Positions 50,415-58,841 of a stretch of DNA of 64,000 nucleotides are shown piece after piece (positions within the stretch are counted from its first letter, which is position 1; each line of letters starts with the position of its first letter). The notes beneath the pieces are model-generated. The model was not told the DNA's origin. It made no database searches and worked only from the letters and a program-made list of their open reading frames with translations. The stretch spans positions 1,240,001 through 1,304,000 of the forward strand of contig CAWDVH010000001.1 in assembly GCA_963805705.1 (NCBI GenBank), given 5' to 3'. The stretch comes from CAWDVH01 sp963805705 (GTDB taxonomy: Bacteria > Actinomycetota > Actinomycetes > Streptosporangiales > Streptosporangiaceae). Both the position numbers and the translations under genes were made by a program.

Positions 50415-52244
50415 CTACGGGGCCGGGCGAGCGAGCACGGCGGCCAGCACCCGGCCCAGCTCGGCTTCGGGATCGGCGGCCAGCCCGCCCGACCGCCACG
50501 CCACATGCGCGTCGGGGCGGACCAGCACGCAGCCGTCCTCGCCGACCTCCCTGGCTCGCGCCCAGTCCTCGTACACGTCGATGTACTCGCGGCCCGGTCC
50601 GATGACGTAGGCCGGCAGCTCGATGCCCAGCTTCTCCCCGACAGTGACGGCGGCCTGCGCCCATGCTTCGCCGGCGATGCCGGTGAGCAGGCAGAAGCGG
50701 CCCTGGCCGGCCAGGTCGTGGGTGCTGACCTTGCGGCCGTCGCGGCCCAGCCAGACGTGCGGCAGCCGGGCTCCCGGCCAGGTCGTGGGGTGGTAATAGA
50801 GCTCAGGATCACGGGTGTACGCGGGCTCGGGCGTGCCGTCACCGGCCACCGCGGCGGACCGGTACCGCTGGCCGAGCTCGACGCCGTGCGCATTGAACTC
50901 GTAGTCCTTGAGCTCAAGGGCCTGGCGCAGGGCCTGGCGCTGCCGGACGCCCTGCGGGGTGTTCGCGGTGCGCCCGGCGATCCTGGCCTGCATCAGTTCC
51001 TGGTCACTGGTGCCGCTCAGGCCCAGCGCGTCGAAGATCGGGCCGAACTCCTCGATGCTCTTGTTGGCCCGCAGCACGATCTGCCTGCCGACCGGCGCAC
51101 GCTCGGCGTCGTAGGAGTCCAGCAGGTCCGCACCGGCGCTGCCGCGCAGCACGTAGGCGAGTTTCCAGGCCAGGTTGTAGGAGTCCTGGATGGAGGTGTT
51201 CGAGCCCAGCCCGTTCGACGGCGGGTGCCGGTGCACGGCGTCCCCCGCGCAGAACACCCGCCCGGCCCGGTACCGGGTGGCGTACATCTTGTTGTTGCCC
51301 CACAGCGACGTGGAGCGGATCGTCACCGGGATGGTGTCGTCGCCGACCAGCTGATAGACGATCCGCGTGGCCATCTCGTCGTCGATCTCGGGCGGCGGCC
51401 CGCCGATGTCGTAGCCCCAGACGATGAGCCACTCGTTCCACGGCCGCACCATGCGGATCAGGCCCAGCCCGATGCCGCCGATGTCGGCTCCCGGCTGCAG
51501 GATCCAGTACAGGACGCTGGGCCGGTGCTCGACGTACTTCGAGAGGTCAGCGTGGAAGACAATGTTCATGCTTCCGGCGACGTCCATCTGGCCCTCGAAC
51601 GGCAGCCCGATGTCGGCCGCGACCGCGCTCCGGCCGCCGTCGGCGCCGATGACGTACTTGGCCCGGATCCGGAACTCGGCGCCGGTCACCCGGTCGCGGA
51701 CAGCCACCGTGACACCGTCGGCGTCCTGGGTCAGCCCGAGGTACTCGGTGTCGAACCGGATCCGGCTGCCGCGCGAGGCGGCATGCCCGATGATGATCGG
51801 CTCGAGCAGCGTCTGCGGGACGTCGCAGTTGGGTGACGGGCTGGCCAGCACGTAGTCGGCTTCACGGGCGGGGTGCGTGCCCCAGGTGCGCACCCGGCCC
51901 AGCTCGTCTCCCGACAGGCTGGTGCAGAAGACGGTGTCGCCCATCAGGGCGTGCGGGGTGCCCTGGGCCAGCACGTCGGCCTCGATGCCGAGGTCGCGGA
52001 AAATCTCGACGGTCCGCTGATTGGTGATGTGCGCCCGCGGCGTATTGGCCGTCCAGCGGTACTTGGTGATCACCAGGTGGTGCACGCCCAGCGTCGCGAG
52101 GGCGAGGGCCGCGGCGCCGCCGGCGGGCCCGCTGCCGATGATCAGCACGTCGGTCTCGAGGTCGCCGTCGGCCGAGGTGCCCAGCTGAGCCTGCGGGGCG
52201 TTCTCCAGATCCACTCCGCTGGCGGCATCAGCGCTGCTGGTCAT
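50415..52244 (-). CDS. FAD-dependent aromatic hydroxylase (phenol/chlorophenol type)
   Basis: The 609-residue flavoprotein monooxygenase has the FAD fold DVLIIGSGPAGGAAALALA, the NAD(P)H/FAD motif in YVIGADGGRSAVA, and FCAGDAVHRHPPSNGLGSN with SIQDSYNLAWKLAYVL. These are close to TfdB (2,4-dichlorophenol 6-monooxygenase) and related ring hydroxylases. It would ortho-hydroxylate a phenol to a catechol, feeding the dioxygenase encoded immediately upstream with a four-base overlap. Confidence 0.92.
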   Translation of the reverse strand: MTSSADAASGVDLENAPQAQLGTSADGDLETDVLIIGSGPAGGAAALALATLGVHHLVITKYRWTANTPRAHITNQRTVEIFRDLGIEADVLAQGTPHALMGDTVFCTSLSGDELGRVRTWGTHPAREADYVLASPSPNCDVPQTLLEPIIIGHAASRGSRIRFDTEYLGLTQDADGVTVAVRDRVTGAEFRIRAKYVIGADGGRSAVAADIGLPFEGQMDVAGSMNIVFHADLSKYVEHRPSVLYWILQPGADIGGIGLGLIRMVRPWNEWLIVWGYDIGGPPPEIDDEMATRIVYQLVGDDTIPVTIRSTSLWGNNKMYATRYRAGRVFCAGDAVHRHPPSNGLGSNTSIQDSYNLAWKLAYVLRGSAGADLLDSYDAERAPVGRQIVLRANKSIEEFGPIFDALGLSGTSDQELMQARIAGRTANTPQGVRQRQALRQALELKDYEFNAHGVELGQRYRSAAVAGDGTPEPAYTRDPELYYHPTTWPGARLPHVWLGRDGRKVSTHDLAGQGRFCLLTGIAGEAWAQAAVTVGEKLGIELPAYVIGPGREYIDVYEDWARAREVGEDGCVLVRPDAHVAWRSGGLAADPEAELGRVLAAVLARPAP

Positions 52245-53170
52245 GGCGGGTCCTCCTGCTGGCGGCCGAGCACGATATCGAAGGTGACGGTGGTCCAGGG
52301 GCCGTCGAGGTGCCGCCCGCCCGGCCCGGGTCCGGGCGGCTGCTCGGCGAACTCGACGATGAGGCTGTCCTTGACGCCGAACACCGCGTCGCGATCCAGG
52401 TACGGGCCGCCGGCCACGAAGATGTGGGTGACCAGCGTGCGGTAACCGGGAGCGTCCACCGTGAAGTGCAGGTGCGCGGGGCGCATCGGGCCCCGGCCGG
52501 CGGCGGTGAGCAGGTCACCGACCGGGCCGTCGTCGGGGATCGGATAGGGCGCGGGATGCACCGACCAGAACCGGTACTCGCCGGCGGGTCCGCTGCGTAG
52601 CCAGCCGCGGCCGGCCACCCGGTCGCCCGCGTACTGCACGTCGTAGAAGCCGTCCTCGTCGGCCTCCCACACCTCGATCCGGGCGCCAGGCACGGCCGCC
52701 CCGTCCGTGCCGCGGACGGTGCCGGCCACGTAACACGGCCGGCCCTTGGCTCCCCTGGCGATGTCGCCGCCGAGCGGGACCTCCGGCGCGCCCGCCGCGA
52801 AGAACGGGCCGAGCACGGTCGACTCGGTCGCGCCCGCCGAAGCGGGCGCGTTGATCCCTACCGTGAGCATCGACAGCCCGAGCACGTCGGAGAGCAGGAT
52901 GAATTCCTGCCGCCGCTCGTCGGTGATGTGCCCGGCCCTGGTCAGGAACTCGATGCCCTGCTGCCACTCCGCATCGGTGAGCCGGACCTCGCGGGCGAAG
53001 GAATGCAGGTGCCGCACCAGGCTCTGCATGACCTCGCGGTAGCGCGGTGAGCTCGCCCCGGCGAAGCTCGCGACCACCTCATCGGTGACCGCCTGCTCGC
53101 GCCCGGCCTGCGCACCGTCGTCAGCACCGTCATCGGCACCGCCGTCAGCATCGGCGCTCTGCTGGCTCAC
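52241..53170 (-). CDS. Intradiol ring-cleavage dioxygenase
   Basis: The 309-residue Fe(III) enzyme matches catechol/hydroxyquinol 1,2-dioxygenases. It has an N-terminal helical dimerisation domain (ITDERRQEFILLSDVLGLSM) and the ligands in EDGFYDVQYAG, YRFWSVHPAPYPIPDDGPVG and RPAHLHF. It cleaves catechol or hydroxyquinol between the two hydroxyls. GTG 53170 follows AAGGAGACCTCC. The first 25 residues are an acidic Asp/Gly/Ala repeat. Confidence 0.93.
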   Translation of the reverse strand: MSQQSADADGGADDGADDGAQAGREQAVTDEVVASFAGASSPRYREVMQSLVRHLHSFAREVRLTDAEWQQGIEFLTRAGHITDERRQEFILLSDVLGLSMLTVGINAPASAGATESTVLGPFFAAGAPEVPLGGDIARGAKGRPCYVAGTVRGTDGAAVPGARIEVWEADEDGFYDVQYAGDRVAGRGWLRSGPAGEYRFWSVHPAPYPIPDDGPVGDLLTAAGRGPMRPAHLHFTVDAPGYRTLVTHIFVAGGPYLDRDAVFGVKDSLIVEFAEQPPGPGPGGRHLDGPWTTVTFDIVLGRQQEDPP

Positions 53171-53273
53171 GGAGGTCTCCTTCAGGCGCCGATGTGAGCA
53201 GGTTCTCCGGATCGTACCGTGCCCTGATCCGGCCGAGCCCGGCGTACTTTCGGGGCCTACCTGGTGAAGTCAT
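53145..53273 (-). pseudogene. C-terminal fragment of an FAD-linked (BBE-type) oxidoreductase
   Basis: The 42-codon frame begins at an ATG overlapping the aldolase-like stop (ATGA at 53270-53273). It encodes RKYAGLGRIRARYDPENLL, which matches the extreme C-terminus of berberine-bridge-type FAD oxidases (Y..L..IK..YDP.N.F). It then runs past the dioxygenase start to a stop at 53145. Everything upstream of the tail is missing, so a whole oxidoreductase gene seems to have been deleted from the operon. Confidence 0.6.
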
Positions 53274-53959
53274 TCCCCGCCTGTGACGCGACGTCGCAGA
53301 TGCTGCCAGAGCCGCGGCAGGAGCTCGTCCCCGGCGGCCCGCCAGGAGGCAATCTCGGCCGCGGTCAGGGGCGTGACCTCACCGGCGCCGGCGGCCGTGA
53401 GCCAGATATCGCAGGCGGCCGACAGCAGCCACATCCGGGCGACCGCGACGCCGGGCGTCGCGCCGAGGGTGACGGCGCCGTTTCCGCGCAGCAGCAGCGC
53501 CTCCCCGGCGGGCAGGCTCCTGGCCGCGTCAGCGGCCAGGTCAGCCGACCGCAGCAGGTGGGCGCTGTCGTGCACGGGGACCGATTCGCCCAGCCAGGCC
53601 GCCTGCCCGTGCACCGGCCTCAGCGCCGCCCGGCCGGGGGCGGGGGTCAGGGCCGTGACCGCCGCCGCGGCGGCGAGGGCGGCGGCCGGCTGGGCGCGCG
53701 CGATCGAGCAGGCATCGGGCCGGGCGCGGTAGATGGCCAGGTGCAGCCACGCCTCGGCCGGGACGCCCGAGGGCAGGCAGCGCGCGTCGAGCGGCACCTC
53801 CACGAGCACAGATTCGGTGACGATAGCCAGGTCAGCGGCGGGAGTGATGATCATGTGCGCCCCGGATCGAGCGGACACGTGCCCGTACGCGGTGACCAGG
53901 CCGAGACCGGCCAGCACGTGCGCGGCCTCGACCAGCTCGCGGCGCGGCGCCGGGGCCAC
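53270..53959 (-). CDS. Class II aldolase/adducin-fold protein lacking metal ligands
   Basis: The 229-residue protein keeps the fold blocks GLVTAYGHVSARSG, WLHLAIYRARPDACSI and MWLLSAACDIW. However, the zinc-binding HTHP is ARAQP here, and GHG is GNG (LLLRGNGAVTLG). The three metal histidines are therefore replaced. Normal class II aldolase or decarboxylase chemistry is unlikely; it may be structural, regulatory or a different catalyst. It is within the aromatic-degradation operon. GTG 53959 is the start. Confidence 0.82.
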   Translation of the reverse strand: MAPAPRRELVEAAHVLAGLGLVTAYGHVSARSGAHMIITPAADLAIVTESVLVEVPLDARCLPSGVPAEAWLHLAIYRARPDACSIARAQPAAALAAAAAVTALTPAPGRAALRPVHGQAAWLGESVPVHDSAHLLRSADLAADAARSLPAGEALLLRGNGAVTLGATPGVAVARMWLLSAACDIWLTAAGAGEVTPLTAAEIASWRAAGDELLPRLWQHLRRRVTGGE

Positions 53960-54003
53960 CGTGGTTCTCCCGTCCGGCCGCGTCGCGCCGCCGGGCCGCC
54001 CGC

Positions 54004-54474
54004 CTACGCCGACACCGCGCTGGCGTCGGCGGCGATCCGCCGCATCGCGCTCAGGGTGGCCTCGACTGCCTTCAGGTAGTCGCCCGTCATGGAGTCGGCG
54101 TACTCGCGCTCGCCGGCCGAGCCTCCTTCGACGCCGGAGACGACCAGGGCGAAGCTGAACCGCAGCCGGAGGTCATCGTCAGAGCCCTCGATCTCGTTCG
54201 CGATGGTGCCCAGGACCGGGCCGGCGATCCGGGTGAACACCACCCGGTGCGGCGCCTCCAGGGTGATCCGCTCGGTGAAACGCTGGCCGCGGAAATCGAT
54301 GTCGCGGTCGAATTCCGTTTCGCTATGTCGGGCGGTGACCTCGCAGAAGGTCATGCTGGGAACGAAGGGCAGCGCGTTATTGGCCTTGAGCACCAGGCCA
54401 TTCCAGACGGCGGCGCGGTCGAGCCGCGGCTGGCCGGGGGCATTGGCCGGCAGCTGGTGCGATACGTAGATCAT
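54004..54474 (-). CDS. AtaL-like (DUF1857) SRPBCC-fold protein
   Basis: The 156-residue protein starts MIYVSHQLPANAPGQPRLDR. It has WNGLVLKANNALPFVPSM, the ITLEAPHRVVFTRIAGPVLG strand pair and a C-terminal helix (DYLKAVEATLSAMRRIA). It resembles the AtaL/DUF1857 branch of the START-like fold, found in fungal toxin clusters and some bacteria. It probably binds a hydrophobic intermediate. It overlaps the FAH gene by four bases. Confidence 0.75.
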   Translation of the reverse strand: MIYVSHQLPANAPGQPRLDRAAVWNGLVLKANNALPFVPSMTFCEVTARHSETEFDRDIDFRGQRFTERITLEAPHRVVFTRIAGPVLGTIANEIEGSDDDLRLRFSFALVVSGVEGGSAGEREYADSMTGDYLKAVEATLSAMRRIAADASAVSA

Positions 54475-55370
54475 GACGTCCTTCCCGATGCGTCGATAAC
54501 GGGGTTCTCCAGGGTGCCGAGGCCGTCGATGGTGACGCGCACGAGATCGCCGGGCCGCAGGCAGAGCCCGCGGCCCGCGCCGACCCCGGCCGGAGTGCCG
54601 GTCGGGATGACGTCGCCGGGCTCGAGCGTGACGACCTCGCTGGCGGCCGCGACGAGCTCGGCGACCGTGCAGATCATGTCGGCGGTCGACTCATCCTGCT
54701 GGAGCTCGCCGTTCACCCACAGGCGCAGGCGCAGGTCCTGCGGGTCGGGCACCGCGAACGCGGGGGTGATGCCCGGGCCGAGGGGAAGGGAGCTGTCGAT
54801 GGACTTGGCGGCGAACCAGTCGTAGATGAAGGCATCCGCTGGCACGGTCTGCCGTTTATGGTGCCCGCGGGCGGTGACATCGTTGGCGACGCAGTAGCCG
54901 GCCACGTGGGCCAGGGCATCCGCGGCGCTGATGTCCCGGCCGCCGATGCCGATCACGACAGCGAGCTCGGCTTCCCAGTCATAGCGGGCCGTCTGGGGTG
55001 AGCGGACGATGATGGCATCGGCCGGCCCGATCACCGTGGTGGTGGGCGCCTTGAGGAAGAAGTACGGCTTCCAGCCCTGGCCGGGGACCTCGCCGCCCAT
55101 CTCAGCGATGTGGCGGCGGTAGTTGACGCCCGCGCAGATGACCTTGCGCGGCCACCGCACCGGCGCCAGCAGGGCGTCGTGATCAATGACGGGCGCATCG
55201 CCGACCTCCATGGCGCGCAGGACCTCGCGCGCCAGGGCCCAGTCTTCGAGCAGCTCGAGCATGGTCCGCCAGCGCTTGAGGTCCGGCGGCGCCACGACGG
55301 CCCCGTCCTCGCGCAGGACGGCCAGGCCAATGGCGTCGCCGTGCTGGTAGGTGACCAGTGACCAGGTCAT
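54471..55370 (-). CDS. Fumarylacetoacetate hydrolase family enzyme
   Basis: The 299-residue protein has the FAH fold with PRKVICAGVNYRRHIAEMG, the metal-binding Glu/Glu/Asp region YDWEAELAVVIGIGGRDIS, CVANDVTARGHHKRQT, the KSIDSSLPLGP lysine and DVIPTGTPAGVGAGRGLCL. FAH-family enzymes hydrolyse or decarboxylate ring-cleavage dienoates. ATG 55370 begins family homology and overlaps the preceding stop (ATGA at 55367-55370). Confidence 0.92.
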   Translation of the reverse strand: MTWSLVTYQHGDAIGLAVLREDGAVVAPPDLKRWRTMLELLEDWALAREVLRAMEVGDAPVIDHDALLAPVRWPRKVICAGVNYRRHIAEMGGEVPGQGWKPYFFLKAPTTTVIGPADAIIVRSPQTARYDWEAELAVVIGIGGRDISAADALAHVAGYCVANDVTARGHHKRQTVPADAFIYDWFAAKSIDSSLPLGPGITPAFAVPDPQDLRLRLWVNGELQQDESTADMICTVAELVAAASEVVTLEPGDVIPTGTPAGVGAGRGLCLRPGDLVRVTIDGLGTLENPVIDASGRTS

Positions 55371-56293
55371 GCGGATGCTCCCGGCGTCGTCATGCGGATG
55401 CTCCGGGCGTCTGCTCCGGGCGTCAGTGCGGACTCGCCCGATATCTGGTCGTGCACGGAGGCGATGTCCAGCTCTCCCCACCCGTCGGCGACCGCCTGGT
55501 CGAAGACGGCCTTGGCCGCCGCGAAGACCGGCGTGCGCAGGTCCGCGCCCGCGGCGCAGCCCTCGACCTGCTCGAGGATGGAGTGCAGGGTGTCGATCGG
55601 TCCGGGCGCCGGCGACCAGGCCCGCTGGCGCATCAGCGGACCGCGCTGCTTCCAGATCGCCGATGCCGCGATCGAGTTGTCGAGGGTGCGCTGGACCAGT
55701 TCCAGGTCGAGACCGCAGCGCCGGGCCAGCGCCATGGCCTCGGCCGCCGCGACGGTATGCACGGCCAGGAGCATCGTCGAGATGTACTTCATCCGCGCGC
55801 CGGTGCCGAACGCGCCCGTGTAGACCCAGGGGCCTGAGATGGCGTCGAGAACCGGGCGGACGGTGTCCACGCTGGCCGGGTCGCCTGAGGCGAACGTGGT
55901 CGCCAGCCTCGGGCTGACCATCCCCGGGCTGCCGCTGATGGGGCAGTCCAGCAGGTCGCCGCCGCGCGCCCGGACCGCATCGGCGATCCGGCGCTTGTCA
56001 CCGATGTCGATGGTGCTCATCTCCACGTGCACGGTGCCGCTCTGGAGCGTCGTGAGGGTGCCCGCCGCCCCGAGTACCACTTCCTCGACCGCAGCGGTGT
56101 CCGGCAGGATGGACAGCAGGACGCCGGCCCGCTCGGCGACCTCGGCCGGCGAGGCGGCGACGGTGCCGCCCGCCGCGATCAGCTCGGGTGAGCCGCTACG
56201 CCGGTATCCGATGACCTCGAAACCCCGCTCGATCAGGTTGCGGGCAATCGGCATGCCCATCTTCCCCAGGCCGATCATCCCGACTCGGTACAT
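55367..56293 (-). CDS. Beta-hydroxyacid dehydrogenase (3-hydroxyisobutyrate type)
   Basis: The 308-residue enzyme has the Rossmann motif VGMIGLGKMGMPIARNLIE, the substrate loop DCPISGSPGMV and the catalytic lysine region ARMKYISTMLLAVHT. In the family the usual NxxxK reads KYISTML here, so the exact catalytic Lys position is shifted. ATG 56293 has GGAGG at optimal distance. It likely oxidises or reduces a hydroxyacid formed after ring cleavage. Confidence 0.87.
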   Translation of the reverse strand: MYRVGMIGLGKMGMPIARNLIERGFEVIGYRRSGSPELIAAGGTVAASPAEVAERAGVLLSILPDTAAVEEVVLGAAGTLTTLQSGTVHVEMSTIDIGDKRRIADAVRARGGDLLDCPISGSPGMVSPRLATTFASGDPASVDTVRPVLDAISGPWVYTGAFGTGARMKYISTMLLAVHTVAAAEAMALARRCGLDLELVQRTLDNSIAASAIWKQRGPLMRQRAWSPAPGPIDTLHSILEQVEGCAAGADLRTPVFAAAKAVFDQAVADGWGELDIASVHDQISGESALTPGADARSIRMTTPGASA

Positions 56294-56310
56294 CACGACC
56301 TCCCGAAGTC

Positions 56311-56364
56311 AGGTACCTGGTCAGTGCCAGGCACCTGGTCAGTGCCCGCCACCGGATCAGTCCC
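56311..56364. repeat. 18-bp tandem repeat carrying the YciI stop codon
   Basis: AGGTACCTGGTCAGTGCC (56311-56328), AGGCACCTGGTCAGTGCC (56329-56346) and a diverged third unit (56347-56364) are in register. The YciI stop codon (TCA at 56357-56359) sits at the same position in the third unit as TCA in the first two. Confidence 0.85.
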
Positions 56365-56743
56365 AGTCATAGGTCCCGGTTCCCAGCGAGAGCCGCACGC
56401 GGATGCTCCCCTCGTTGAGGCGCCATCGGTACACCTCGAACGTCCGCAGCCCGGCCCGCACGAACGGGTCGTTCGCGGCGATCTGGCGGGCCGAGTCCTC
56501 GTCGGGCGCGCGCAGCACGGTCATCCCGGAGCCCGGCCCGACCCCCGGTCCCGACAGTAGCGGCCCCGAAACCAGCAGCGCGTCCGCTGCCTCCAGTTCC
56601 AGCAGCCAGGCGACATGGCCCTCGACGTGCGCCCCGATCGCGGCCTGGTCTGTACCCGCGACCGGCGTGGACAGCACAAGCCAGTAGTCACTGCCCAAGA
56701 GCCGGGACAGATCAGCGGGCCCGTCTGGCGCCTGACTACTCAC
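56357..56743 (-). CDS. YciI-family protein
   Basis: The 128-residue protein from GTG 56743 has the YciI/muconolactone-isomerase-like ferredoxin fold: DYWLVLSTPVAG, AHVEGHVAWLLELEAADALL and DDPFVRAGL-type motif here as NDPFVRAGLRTFEVYRW. The conserved His and Asp of the family are present. It is the first gene of the aromatic operon. The GTG lies only six bases after an operator-like dyad, so its mRNA is probably leaderless. Confidence 0.85.
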   Translation of the reverse strand: MSSQAPDGPADLSRLLGSDYWLVLSTPVAGTDQAAIGAHVEGHVAWLLELEAADALLVSGPLLSGPGVGPGSGMTVLRAPDEDSARQIAANDPFVRAGLRTFEVYRWRLNEGSIRVRLSLGTGTYDWD

Positions 56744-56749
56744 CCGGTA

Positions 56750-56763
56750 AACTGTATACAGTT
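56750..56763. promoter_or_regulatory. GntR operator-like palindrome with promoter
   Basis: AACTGTATACAGTT is a perfect 14-base dyad in the YciI-GntR divergent gap. On the minus strand a -35 TTGACG (plus 56773-56778), a 16-base spacer and a -10 TACAGT overlap the dyad, with transcription expected at the YciI GTG. Operator over promoter suggests repression. Confidence 0.75.
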
Positions 56764-56824
56764 CTTGTGGGACGTCAAGGGCGGCATCACGTCGCAGCAT
56801 CACTCGATCGGGAAGGATACGGGT

Positions 56825-57565
56825 ATGGCCCGCACCGCGCTCATCCCTGACATCCGCAAGGTTCATCTGCCCGAGGCGCGGCAGGCGATTCCGCATGTGC
56901 ATGCCTACCTGCGGGAGTGCATTCTCGACGGCACGCTGACGCCCGGCACCAAGCTCTCGCAGGTGACCCTGGCCGAGCAGCTGGGGATCAGCCGGACCCC
57001 GCTGCGCGAGGTACTGCGGATGCTGCAGGAAGAGGGCCTGGTCGAGATCGAGCCTAACCAGCGGACCCGGATCGCCGGCCTGGACCCGCAGGAGCTTGAC
57101 GACATCTACGCGAGCCGGATCCTGCTGGAGACCCTGGCCCTGTCGATGACGATGGGCAGCTTCGGGGCAGCAGGCCGCAAGCAGGCCCGGCTGCTGCTGG
57201 CCGCGATGCGGCGCGCGGCCAGGTCGGGAGACTTCACCGCCTGGTTCACGGCCCACACCGACTATCACCGGCTCATCACCGCTGGCGCCGGGCCGACGAT
57301 GCAGCGGCAGCTGCAGGCCTTTGCCGACCGGGCGATTCGCTATATCCGCATCTATCAGCTGTCTGACCCGGACAGCTGGCAGGCGGCCGGCGACGCCGAG
57401 CATGTCCAGATCCTGGCGGCGCTGATCGACGGTGACGAGCGGGGAGCGCTCGGCGGGATGGCCCATCACCTGGAGCGCACGGCGCTGCGGGTGCTGACCG
57501 ACTGCGCGCCGGAGTTTGTGCCCGTGGCCGTGCCGCACGCGGTAGCCCTCGTCACGGCGCGGTGA
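56825..57565 (+). CDS. FadR-type (FCD) GntR regulator
   Basis: The 246-residue protein has the N-terminal winged helix (LSQVTLAEQLGISRTPLREV) and the C-terminal FCD helical domain with metal-ligand residues in HTDYHRLI and AEHVQILAALIDGD and MAHHLERTALRVL. It is divergent from the YciI-led operon and convergent with the VOC gene, overlapping it by 14 bases. Two matching dyads mark its likely targets. ATG 56825 has GGAAGG upstream. Confidence 0.92.
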   Translation: MARTALIPDIRKVHLPEARQAIPHVHAYLRECILDGTLTPGTKLSQVTLAEQLGISRTPLREVLRMLQEEGLVEIEPNQRTRIAGLDPQELDDIYASRILLETLALSMTMGSFGAAGRKQARLLLAAMRRAARSGDFTAWFTAHTDYHRLITAGAGPTMQRQLQAFADRAIRYIRIYQLSDPDSWQAAGDAEHVQILAALIDGDERGALGGMAHHLERTALRVLTDCAPEFVPVAVPHAVALVTAR

Positions 57566-58478
57566 CTTCGACCCTCTCGGGCTCCGGCTGGGCGGCGTGC
57601 TCGGGCCGCAGCTGAGGCTGGGAGGAGACGCGCCGCACCGGGCCCAGCCACATGTCGATGGAACCGATCTCATCCGGGTCGAAGGTGCGCGGTATCCACG
57701 CGGCATCATCCTCGATCCGGCGCACCCCGAAGGAGTACTCGTAGGTGAAACCCTCCGGGCCGAGGAAGTACAGGAAGATCGCCGTCGACTGCGGATGCCG
57801 GCCGGGGCCCATCTCGATCTGCACACCATGATCGACCAGGTAATGCCAGTTGCGGAACACGTCGTCGATGGAGGCGACCTGGAAGTTCATGTGGCACAGG
57901 CCCGCCCGGGCACCCTGGAAGACGGCTAGCTTGTGATGCACCGGATCGATCCGCAGCAGGCAGGCCGCGTCGCCAATCCAGTCCGATACGCGGGCGTTGA
58001 AGCGGGTGCTCCAGAACCGGTAGGCATCGTGCACATCGGGAGCGTCCAGGCACAGGTGCCCGAACTCGGTGATGCCGGCCGGCCGGGTGAACGCGACCGG
58101 CCGGGTGATGGTCTCCTGCTGGCTGACCAGCTCCAGCCGATTGCCGAAGGGATCGTCAAAGGCGATGAATTCCCGGACCCGCCGGGAGCGGGCCTCCTGC
58201 GCCGAGCCGCGGTGCACCGCCGTGCCCGCGCGCTCGAGCTCGATCTCGGCGGCGGCGAGCGCGTCGGAGCCGGCGACGCTGAAGCCGGAGGAGATGACGC
58301 CGGACGGCCCCTCGACGAGTGCCAGGCAGTGATGGCGGTGATCGGCGCGCAGGTGGGCGACGCCCGCCTCGGTCGAAGCGGCCAGCTCCAGCCCGACGAT
58401 GTCGGTGGCGAACCGGACGGCGCCGTCGAGGTCAGAAACGCCTGACCGCACGTAGGCGATGTCGGTAAGCGTGATCAT
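57552..58478 (-). CDS. VOC-family extradiol dioxygenase-like protein
   Basis: This 308-residue protein has two VOC modules. The metal triad of type I extradiol dioxygenases is in place: His in EFGHLCLDAPD, His in GLCHMNFQVAS and Glu in GFTYEYSFG. It resembles 2,3-dihydroxybiphenyl/catechol 2,3-dioxygenases. It follows the NTF2-like gene by nine bases and forms the second minus-strand operon under the GntR operator. Confidence 0.88.
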   Translation of the reverse strand: MITLTDIAYVRSGVSDLDGAVRFATDIVGLELAASTEAGVAHLRADHRHHCLALVEGPSGVISSGFSVAGSDALAAAEIELERAGTAVHRGSAQEARSRRVREFIAFDDPFGNRLELVSQQETITRPVAFTRPAGITEFGHLCLDAPDVHDAYRFWSTRFNARVSDWIGDAACLLRIDPVHHKLAVFQGARAGLCHMNFQVASIDDVFRNWHYLVDHGVQIEMGPGRHPQSTAIFLYFLGPEGFTYEYSFGVRRIEDDAAWIPRTFDPDEIGSIDMWLGPVRRVSSQPQLRPEHAAQPEPERVEVTAP

Positions 58479-58487
58479 CGAGCGTAC

Positions 58488-58841
58488 TCAGGCGTAGACG
58501 GGCGCGACGTCGATGTAGATCTGCCAGTCACGGACCAGGTCGCCGTCGAAGACCAGGATGTCGGCATTGGGCGTGATCACCGTCTTGCCGTCCTTACGCA
58601 GGTACTCGACATCGATCTGCACGATGACGGTGTCCTCGAACTCCCAGACGTTCTTGATGTGGTGCGTCAGGCCGTCAATGGTGGAGAAGAATCCGCCGAC
58701 GGCCTCTTTCACGGCCTCGCGGCCGATCGCCGGGTCAGCGTTAGCGAAGCGGAACCTGGCATCCGGGGTGAGGTTAGCGACGAACCTGTCGGGATCGAAG
58801 GCATCGATGTCAGCAAAGATCTTCGCTATGTCCCGGCTCAT
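58488..58841 (-). CDS. NTF2-like (SnoaL) family protein
   Basis: The 117-residue protein MSRDIAKIFADIDAFDPDRF has the cone-shaped NTF2 fold pattern: FVANLTPDARFRFANADP, the helix REAVKEAVGGFFSTIDGL and three beta strands ending in YIDVAPVYA. Such proteins act as small cyclases, isomerases or binding proteins. GGGAGAG precedes ATG 58841. It is the first gene of the VOC operon. Confidence 0.85.
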   Translation of the reverse strand: MSRDIAKIFADIDAFDPDRFVANLTPDARFRFANADPAIGREAVKEAVGGFFSTIDGLTHHIKNVWEFEDTVIVQIDVEYLRKDGKTVITPNADILVFDGDLVRDWQIYIDVAPVYA

